Position numbers and translations under genes: made by a program. The notes under the pieces were generated by a model. The model made no database searches. It had not been told where the DNA came from and was given only the letters and a program-made list of their open reading frames with translations. DNA of 12,498 nucleotides from Pseudomonadota bacterium (GTDB taxonomy: Bacteria > Myxococcota > Bradymonadia > UBA4248), in assembly GCA_017613855.1 (NCBI GenBank), contig JAGACY010000165.1, positions 1-12,498 of the forward strand. The letters are read 5' to 3'. Positions within the stretch are counted from its first letter, which is position 1. Every line of letters begins with the position of its first letter. Shown one piece after another: positions 7,188 to 12,498 of this stretch.

Positions 7188-9425
7188 TTATGCGCGATTT
7201 TTTCTGCGCCGAGCCATACCCAATGCCATGAGTCCACCAAGGATTCCTACCCACACACCGGTATGATTCGTCGACGAAAGATTTCCCACCGAACAGTCTG
7301 AATCGCTGCTCACCCTCACACTGGGAGCTTCAGCCCCCCCCGGCGGATCCTGAGGATTATCCGGAGTCCCTGCATTTTCCTGGTATGGAACGACCTTAAC
7401 GGCGTCAAAGAGTACACGATGACCGACATACGACTTGTTGGACTCAAACACGACATCCGTCAACTGAACATATTGATCCTGGCCAACGTCCAAATTGAAA
7501 TTCCCGAGTTTATACCAGCCGCTCTCTTCTTTAACCGATACAGTCGGATGATAGACACGCCCCGAAGCTCGCACGATATATTGAATTAACGGAGCAACCT
7601 GACCAACGCCACCATCAATATAGGCATAAACCGTATACTTGCCGCTCTTGGTCACATTGAACATCCAGGTGCCCATGGCATCCGCCTGAACTGCATCTCG
7701 AAGGGCCGCATAATAAAAATGCTTGTTATAGCCAAATGTGCCGTTAATTTCATTAAAGCTTTCTGAATTCGTACGAACAAAGCAGGGATCCAAATCATCG
7801 AGAATGGTTTCCGGGCGTCCGTCAATCTCGGTCAAACAAGCTGACGCAGGAGGTTCTGAAATATCCCCTGGACCATGAGAATCCACGCAAGCCCCATTCT
7901 CACACGTCTTCCCATTGCATGAGACGACATCACTCCACTGCTTGCAGCTTTCATTCACCTCGACACAAATGTGATAACCATCGCCCGAGCATTCGCGTTC
8001 ACCAACCACTTCACAAGGATTGGAACACTCTACAGCCGGAGTCACGGGAACACACTGGTTATTGGAACAAACCGTATTGTCACCACAGGGAACAGCTGCC
8101 GACCATTCAGCACAGCCATTGGCGCCCATCTGGCATGTTTGGATCCCATTATCCTGACATTGTGTCGCATTCAGTGTACATGCGTCCGCACATACAGGTG
8201 CATCTTCCAGTTTAATGGCATCGAAAATAATGCGTTTGCCATTGGTATCCGTATATTTCTCGCCAGTGGAATCGTTCAGTCTTACCCACTGGTCTCCGCC
8301 CTGAGCAAAATCAAACGAGCCAAGCGAAACCCATCCCGATTTGCCGGTCATATCCAAAAGCACGGTATGTTCCGTACCAGAGGCACGAATCGTATAGGGG
8401 GCTTTTTCACTGACAGCCCCAACATCCGGCTGAAGATAAGCAAATACCTCATACTTGCCCGCCCGCGTCACCGTGAAATTCCATGTGCCGATAACTTCGG
8501 GAGCCGTATCCATCGTATAGGTAAAGTAAAGATGACCATTATGGCCTGCACTGACCTCAAACCAGGCCGAACTTTCGGAACGTACAAAACAGGGATCCTT
8601 TTCATCAATAATGACGCCTGGTTTGTCGATCACAATCTCACATTTATCTTTTCCGGATGAATCGACGCAATCACCAACAACAGTCTCCATGACGATGTCG
8701 TCGCCATAGAAGAATTTTATGATATCCGGCCATTTCCAGCCTTTATCAGAAAGACAGGCAGACCCATTCTGTCCCATACATCCACGATTGGCATAGTTCT
8801 TATCATTAATGGAACCAATGCTCGATTGGGTAAACCCATCCGCCTTGCCACCGGATTTCCCCCAGTTATACGTGACATACTTCTGGGTCTTTACCCAGCC
8901 TGTTGAATTGCTGTCACCTGGGAATTTACATTCATCATTCAAATATTTCTTTTCAGAACCTGCCACAAAGAATGCACACACAATCGTATTTTTATAGGTC
9001 AATACGACGCCGGATGTCGCCTTGGTTGCTGCCTGCATTCTTGCAAACTGTTCTGCCGATGGCGCACGTTTCTTGCACGAATAGACCTGATCCGACGTTC
9101 CGTCGCGCACATAACCCGTATGTTTAATCTTATAGTAAGCAAAAGTTCTGGCTGAAACCGTCTGGGTTTTGAGTGCCTCTTCGCCGGCATTGCCATTCTC
9201 GCACCACGTCACATTGGGAACATAGTCGGTTTCCATGTCCACCGTGCCAACATCTTGTACCGTAATCGTACAATAGGCATCCAGAGGCGCTTTTGTTACA
9301 GTATATTCAGGATTGACGCCATAATTCTCTACACAAAAGCCATCCGGGCAGTCAGAATCCCCACACCCGCCCAGGGTCAACGCACACGCCAATACAAAAG
9401 CTGCTGAAAAAACTCTCTTATGCAT
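7188..9425 (-). CDS. SpoIID-type/golvesin-domain surface lipoprotein with C-terminal sorting tail (paralog 1)
   Basis: The product has 745 residues from the ATG at 9425, chosen because AAGGAGG (9433-9439) is seven bases upstream and the N-terminus MHKR plus hydrophobic stretch ends in lipobox LGGC (Cys21). An upstream in-frame start at 9464 would bury the signal peptide. The SpoIID-type domain (~45-245) keeps Glu76 in YVPNVTWCEN and LKTQTVSARTFAY; like its paralog it has lost the S-G-G-x-T motif (FVAGSEKKY). Golvesin/xanthan-lyase-like domains lie at ~273-408 and ~542-680, with two Cys modules between (412-458, 467-513), one fewer than the paralog downstream. The tail has Cys711 in SDSDCS, a helix (~723-738) and RRRKNR. 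An unusual G8 run encodes Gly696-Gly697 just before the tail. It is probably the first gene of a three-gene surface operon. Domain calls rest on motif reading; the substrate is unknown. Confidence 0.85.
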   Translation of the reverse strand: MHKRVFSAAFVLACALTLGGCGDSDCPDGFCVENYGVNPEYTVTKAPLDAYCTITVQDVGTVDMETDYVPNVTWCENGNAGEEALKTQTVSARTFAYYKIKHTGYVRDGTSDQVYSCKKRAPSAEQFARMQAATKATSGVVLTYKNTIVCAFFVAGSEKKYLNDECKFPGDSNSTGWVKTQKYVTYNWGKSGGKADGFTQSSIGSINDKNYANRGCMGQNGSACLSDKGWKWPDIIKFFYGDDIVMETVVGDCVDSSGKDKCEIVIDKPGVIIDEKDPCFVRSESSAWFEVSAGHNGHLYFTYTMDTAPEVIGTWNFTVTRAGKYEVFAYLQPDVGAVSEKAPYTIRASGTEHTVLLDMTGKSGWVSLGSFDFAQGGDQWVRLNDSTGEKYTDTNGKRIIFDAIKLEDAPVCADACTLNATQCQDNGIQTCQMGANGCAEWSAAVPCGDNTVCSNNQCVPVTPAVECSNPCEVVGERECSGDGYHICVEVNESCKQWSDVVSCNGKTCENGACVDSHGPGDISEPPASACLTEIDGRPETILDDLDPCFVRTNSESFNEINGTFGYNKHFYYAALRDAVQADAMGTWMFNVTKSGKYTVYAYIDGGVGQVAPLIQYIVRASGRVYHPTVSVKEESGWYKLGNFNLDVGQDQYVQLTDVVFESNKSYVGHRVLFDAVKVVPYQENAGTPDNPQDPPGGAEAPSVRVSSDSDCSVGNLSSTNHTGVWVGILGGLMALGMARRRKNRA
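7334..7341 (-). repeat. G8 homopolymer (coding strand) before the sorting tail
   Basis: Eight Cs on the plus strand are eight Gs in the gene, spanning codons CCG GGG GGG GCT. One extra G reads GGC TGA, a stop at once. One G fewer reads CTG AAG CTC CCA GTG TGA, a stop after five codons. Either slip leaves all folded domains intact and removes the Cys711/helix/Arg tail. Confidence 0.8.
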
Positions 9426-9466
9426 CTCAAATCCTCCTTCACACAACAAACACAAATACCCCATTT

Positions 9467-9495
9467 TCTATAGCACACGGTGACCGCATTTTCAG
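9467..9495 (-). promoter_or_regulatory. Predicted sigma70-type promoter for the surface-protein operon
   Basis: On the minus strand, CTGAAA (complement of 9490-9495) is followed after 17 bases by TATAGA (complement of 9467-9472), preceded by TGC, an extended -10. An A/T-rich tract including T8 (complement of 9518-9525) lies upstream, as in UP elements. Transcription would start ~35 bases before the ATG at 9425. This is a prediction from consensus only. Confidence 0.4.
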
Positions 9496-9610
9496 GCAAA
9501 ATCAAATGAATTATTCAAAAAAAAGGAAAGATACTGCCCGCCTGTCTGCTGTTTTTCTACTAAAGTTCAGCCCATTCACGCAAGACATGGCCGTATTCCT
9601 CGACTCACAC

Positions 9611-9640
9611 AAAAAAAAAGCCCGCACAAAGGCGGGCTTT
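9611..9640 (-). terminator. Rho-independent terminator of the flotillin gene
   Basis: AAAGCCCGC (9617-9625) and GCGGGCTTT (9632-9640) form a 9-bp GC-rich stem. On the minus strand it is followed by nine Ts (complement of 9611-9619). It begins ~25 bases after the stop at 9666. It separates the flotillin transcript from the surface-protein operon. On the plus strand only a short T-run follows. Confidence 0.9.
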
Positions 9641-9665
9641 CTATCATACCGAAATGCTCATCCGA

Positions 9666-11306
9666 TTATTTATCGAGCGCATTCAAATCGAGTTTGGCAG
9701 CGGGTTTTATGATGGGCTTGGAAGCAGGAGCTGCATGATCCGATCCCATTTCTTTGCCGAGATTGGCGGGCAGATCAAGACCAACCATATTGTACATATC
9801 TTTCATCGGCGGAACGGATTTGAGCATGGAACTCAGGAAATTCGAAGTAGTCGATGAACCATCGGCACCACTCATGGAATCCCAAACCGTAATCTTGTCG
9901 ATATTGACGCCCTTGATGGCTTCGACCTGAGTCTTGAGGAGGTCTTCGATCTTGTCGGTCATCATGAGGCGAACTGCGGCATTGGGATCGCCATTGGCCG
10001 ATTTGACCAACAACATGAAACCTTCTGCACGTTTGGCCAGCATGGCCTTGTAACCGTCAGCTTCTGCCTGCATTTTGACGAGCATAGCGTCGGCGTCACC
10101 TTTTGCCTTGCGGCGAATCGATTCGGCTTCTGCTTCGGCGGCAATCTCAATGCGGCGTTTTTCGATTTCGGCCTGGACCAGAATATCGGCCTGCATCGTC
10201 GCTTTCTGACGTTCGGCACGGGCGAGTTCTGCTTTTTCTTCGGCGGCATAAGCCTCTCCCAAAGCCTTTGCGCTCTGGACTTTTTCGGCGCTGTATGCGC
10301 GAGCCTTGGCTTCAGCTTCGGCCTCACGGCGTTTGGCTTCGGACAATGCGATGGCTGCAGCAGCCTCGTTTTCGGCCTTGATAGCATCGGCATTGGCAGC
10401 AGCAATCGAGGCACGCTGTGCAGCTTCGGCCGCTTTTTCCTGTTCGACGGCGATCTTGTTTGCTTTTGCGATAGCAGCACGCTGTGCGGTCTCTGCATCT
10501 TTCTTAGCCGCAACTGCCAGCGTATTGGCCTTGGCTTCTGCCGCAACCGCCAGAGCCGTTTCATTCGCCACACCTTCACGCTGTTCACGGTCTTTCTTGG
10601 CGATTTCGATGGCTTCCAATGCCTTCTCGTTCTTTTCACCCGTGTTACCTTCACGGTTGCGTTCAGCTACGTTTTTCTTCGCTTCGTTGATGGCTTTTGC
10701 TTCGGCCTCTTTACCAAGGGCATCGATATAACCGCTTTCATCGCGGATATCGGTGATGTTGGCGTTGATCAGACGAAGACCGATCTTCTTGAGTTCGCCT
10801 TCGACGTTCTGTGCAACGCTGTCCATGAACTGCTCACGTTTCGTGTTCAGGTCTTCGATGTCCATCTGTGCAATAACGAGACGAAGCTGACCGAGAATGA
10901 TTTCATTCGCCAGATTCACGACCTCTCGCAATGCAAGACCAAGCAGACGTTCTGCAGCATTGGCCATGACTTTCGGTTCCGTCGAAATGGCAACGGTAAA
11001 ACTCGCGGGCACGTCCACACGGATGTTCTGTTTCGACAAAGCACCGCGAAGGTCGATGTTCAGCGAAAACGGCGTCAAATCAAGGTATTCGCAATCCTGA
11101 ATAATCGGCCACACAAACGCCGCACCACCGTGGATACATTTGGCCGAACGTGCCTCGCCATTTGCATTGTTGCCAACACTACCGTAAATGACCATGATCT
11201 TGTCGGACGGGCACTTGCGATAGCGCTTAAGGATACCGATAAATAAGATCAGACCAATAAAGATGCATGCACCAATAATAACCGGCAAACCCATTCCACC
11301 CAACAT
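9666..11306 (-). CDS. floT: Flotillin (SPFH/band 7 family, FloT/YuaG-like)
   Basis: The product has 546 residues, close to the 509 of Bacillus subtilis FloT. It is an inner-membrane scaffold protein of functional membrane microdomains. Residues ~7-27 are a hydrophobic membrane segment. The SPFH domain spans ~30-195 and ends in NITDIRDESGYIDALGK, which closely matches the family's T-x-x-D-V-R-D-x-x-G-Y-x-x-x-L-G-K. Residues ~200-430 are a long Ala/Glu/Lys-rich coiled coil full of AEA and AKA repeats, the part that drives oligomerisation in flotillins. The C-terminal region has GVNIDKITVWDS, the conserved N-I-D-K-I-T-V element. Start ATG 11306 has AGAGGAG (11313-11319) six bases upstream. An NfeD-like gene lies upstream, the classic flotillin partner (compare yuaF-floT and yqiJ-yqiK). 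A structured leader precedes the gene and a strong terminator follows. Identification is firm; its client proteins are unknown. Confidence 0.93.
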   Translation of the reverse strand: MLGGMGLPVIIGACIFIGLILFIGILKRYRKCPSDKIMVIYGSVGNNANGEARSAKCIHGGAAFVWPIIQDCEYLDLTPFSLNIDLRGALSKQNIRVDVPASFTVAISTEPKVMANAAERLLGLALREVVNLANEIILGQLRLVIAQMDIEDLNTKREQFMDSVAQNVEGELKKIGLRLINANITDIRDESGYIDALGKEAEAKAINEAKKNVAERNREGNTGEKNEKALEAIEIAKKDREQREGVANETALAVAAEAKANTLAVAAKKDAETAQRAAIAKANKIAVEQEKAAEAAQRASIAAANADAIKAENEAAAAIALSEAKRREAEAEAKARAYSAEKVQSAKALGEAYAAEEKAELARAERQKATMQADILVQAEIEKRRIEIAAEAEAESIRRKAKGDADAMLVKMQAEADGYKAMLAKRAEGFMLLVKSANGDPNAAVRLMMTDKIEDLLKTQVEAIKGVNIDKITVWDSMSGADGSSTTSNFLSSMLKSVPPMKDMYNMVGLDLPANLGKEMGSDHAAPASKPIIKPAAKLDLNALDK

Positions 11307-11427
11307 AAGCTACTCCTCTTTCCTGTGCCGGTGCTATTGCATACGCACCGGTGCGTGCCTATTGCATACGGCACGCAAAAAATGAAAAAACGCCACCGCC
11401 TGGTGACAAAAATTCGCTTAAATTATA
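11307..11427 (-). promoter_or_regulatory. Promoter and structured leader of the flotillin gene
   Basis: TATAAT occurs on the minus strand (complement of 11422-11427), a perfect -10, but no good -35 lies 16-18 bases upstream. A transcript from it would have a leader of ~110 bases. That leader would hold a 4-bp GC hairpin (11394-11405) followed by GTTTTTTCATTTTTT, which could act as a weak attenuator, and then two bulged hairpins (11328-11376) just before the ribosome site. Flotillin may therefore be expressed independently of the NfeD gene. Confidence 0.4.
11328..11376. repeat. Tandem pair of bulged-G hairpins with the same core
   Basis: CCGGTGC (11328-11334) pairs with GCACCGG (11345-11351), and GCGTGCC (11353-11359) with GGCACGC (11370-11376). 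Both enclose the identical ten bases TATTGCATAC. The last C (11344, 11369) is unpaired if TAT and ATA pair, i.e. a bulged G on the minus strand. The outer stems differ while the core is constant. Confidence 0.75.
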
Positions 11428-11524
11428 CACAGATCCTAAAAAAATGTGTGTAAAAAATGAATATAAAAAGCCATCTGTTACTCCCCCCCAATGACTTTTA
11501 ATAACGAGTATGCAAACAAACACG

Positions 11525-11577
11525 CCAAACCTAATAAAACGTAAGGTTTTGGTTCGGAATGGGGGAGGGGCCCCATT
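11525..11577. other. Minor inverted repeats in the NfeD-flotillin spacer
   Basis: CCAAACCT (11525-11532) can pair with AGGTTTTGG (11544-11552, one T unpaired), and AATGGGG (11558-11564) with CCCCATT (11571-11577). A C7 run lies at 11483-11489. I see no open frame with a ribosome site in 11428-11620 and no strong terminator signal. Confidence 0.3.
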
Positions 11578-11625
11578 TCGCACTGGTTTGTGAAAGCGAC
11601 AGATAAACAATATAAATTGCGGGTT

Positions 11626-11669
11626 CCAAGGGTCTTAGACCCTTGGCGGGGTCCGGGGCCGAGCCCCGG
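11626..11669. repeat. Two tandem hairpins after the NfeD gene
   Basis: CCAAGGGTC (11626-11634) pairs with GACCCTTGG (11638-11646), loop TTA. CCGGGGC (11653-11659) pairs with GCCCCGG (11663-11669), loop CGA. They begin nine bases past the stop at 11678. No T-run follows on the minus strand, so read-through into the flotillin gene is possible. Part of it (11638-11667) has a degenerate copy at 1734-1763. Confidence 0.7.
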
Positions 11670-11677
11670 CAGCCCCC

Positions 11678-12292
11678 TTATTCCAATTCTTCCGATTCGC
11701 GCTGCACGACCATCACATCGTCTTCTTGCAAATCCACGACGCGAACCTTCGTCCCGTAAGGGATTTCGGTCTTATCCTGGCTCACGGCCTCGTACTCGCA
11801 TTCCTTGCCGCCCAGTTCGACATTCACCTTGCCTTTGCCTTCGCCCATCGGCGGAATGCGCAAATAAACTTCACCAATTTTGCCGATGGCCTTGACCGTA
11901 TTGACATTTCCGCTCTGCTGCAGCCGCATCAGCGCACGCACCATATAGGCACTGGCAACCATCATCAAACCGCCCGCAACCAGGCCCATAATCATCGAAA
12001 GTACGTAGGATCCCGTCTGGCCATAGCCAAAAAACACAGTCCAGCTGCCGATGCACAAAAATGCCAAAATGCCATGCAAAGAGAAGAAATTCAGCCCGGC
12101 ATGATCGACCTCTGCAGGAACATCCGGTGTCGAACCATCGGGAACATCGACATCATCCGGGACATCGATATCATCACCGCCAAAGCCGAAAATCATCATC
12201 ACGGCTTTGATCAAAAAAATCACACTGCTGATGCAGGCAATGATGAAAACGACCTGCTCAAAACCACTCATCGACGAAAACATTTCTACCAT
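11678..12292 (-). CDS. NfeD-like membrane protein (YuaF/YqiJ type), flotillin partner
   Basis: The product has 204 residues, close to E. coli YqiJ (about 209) and longer than YuaF (about 174). Three hydrophobic helices are visible: ~12-36, ~72-89 (FSLHGILAFLCIGSW, typical of the family) and ~95-118. An Asp/Pro-rich loop (39-63) separates helices 1 and 2. Residues ~137-198 have the NfeD C-terminal OB-fold pattern: GKIGEVYLRIPP, GEGKGKVNVELGG, then PYGTKVRVVDL. Proteins of this family pair with flotillins, and the next gene downstream is one, so this is probably the integral partner of that membrane scaffold. Short-form NfeD proteins like this one lack the serine protease domain of long NfeD. 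Start ATG 12292 has AGGAGG (12301-12306) eight bases upstream; an in-frame ATG at 12283 is less well placed. A 14-bp tandem array lies 87 bases upstream of the start. Confidence 0.88.
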   Translation of the reverse strand: MVEMFSSMSGFEQVVFIIACISSVIFLIKAVMMIFGFGGDDIDVPDDVDVPDGSTPDVPAEVDHAGLNFFSLHGILAFLCIGSWTVFFGYGQTGSYVLSMIMGLVAGGLMMVASAYMVRALMRLQQSGNVNTVKAIGKIGEVYLRIPPMGEGKGKVNVELGGKECEYEAVSQDKTEIPYGTKVRVVDLQEDDVMVVQRESEELE

Positions 12293-12345
12293 AGGCCATA
12301 CCTCCTTCGCGTGCTCAGACTAACACAGGCAGCCATGAATGAAAA

Positions 12346-12498
12346 TGCATAATTCCCTGTGCATAATGCGGGGTTGAAATGGATAATTAATAATGGATAA
12401 TTAATAATGGATAATTAATAATGGATAATTAATAATGGATAATTAATAATGGATAATTAATAATGGATAATTAATAATGGATAATTAATAATGGATAA
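12346..12498. repeat. 14-bp tandem array upstream of the NfeD gene, running off the window
   Basis: From 12379 to 12498 the unit ATGGATAATTAATA repeats about 8.6 times with no mismatch that I can see, and continues past the window edge. The unit is two related 7-mers (GGATAAT and TAATAAT). Just before it, TGCATAAT occurs twice (12346, 12360), also 14 bases apart but out of phase with the array. It contains many TATTAAT-like sequences on the minus strand that could serve as -10 boxes. Confidence 0.9.

Noticed and set aside
9962..10654. Minus-strand open frame rich in Arg/Lys/Pro
   Set aside because: It is an out-of-frame reading of the Ala/Glu-rich coiled-coil region of the flotillin gene.
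11359..11610. Minus-strand open frame of 83 codons in the NfeD-flotillin spacer
   Set aside because: No ribosome site or family resemblance, and it overlaps the predicted promoter and hairpins.
12379..12498. Possible CRISPR array
   Set aside because: Units are 14 bp, head-to-tail, with no unique spacers between them.

Overview
All seven credible genes lie on the minus strand. Two things point to a Gram-negative, Myxococcota/Bradymonadota-like (old 'Deltaproteobacteria') bacterium: several lipoproteins built from Cys-rich modules, and two large surface proteins that end in a Cys + hydrophobic helix + Arg cluster resembling the MYXO-CTERM sorting tail. Moderate GC and heptamer-based intergenic repeats argue against a classical high-GC myxobacterium. 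The taxonomic placement is inference only.

In the direction of transcription (high to low coordinates) the layout is as follows. (1) A membrane-stress or microdomain pair: an NfeD/YuaF-like membrane protein (11678-12292) and a FloT/YuaG-type flotillin (9666-11306), separated by a 371-bp leader and closed by a canonical rho-independent terminator (9611-9640). (2) A surface cluster: two tandem paralogous lipoproteins, each SpoIID-type domain + golvesin/xanthan-lyase-like domain + Cys-rich modules + second golvesin-like domain + C-terminal sorting tail (7188-9425 and 4784-7141), then a lipoprotein of seven ~95-residue Cys-rich repeats (2520-4616), closed by a second strong terminator (2397-2432). 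(3) Two single-pass membrane proteins of unknown function with Pro/Ala-rich stalks and the same C-terminal tripeptide LPF (1973-2302 and 333-1688), closed by a terminator at 231-266. Positions 1-230 contain hairpins but no convincing gene.

The most unusual part is the intergenic structure. Seven hairpins, in tandem or nested sets at four sites, share one asymmetry: a single unpaired G on one arm in the context CGTA...TAG, while the rest of the stem differs between sites and stays complementary. Other tandem hairpins directly follow stop codons. A separate class of repeat is built on 7-bp periodicity (1767-1801, 1856-1918, and a 14-bp = 2x7 array from 12379 to the window edge). A G8 tract sits just before the sorting tail of one surface protein, where slippage by +1 or -1 would remove only the tail; this is a candidate contingency switch between anchored and released protein.
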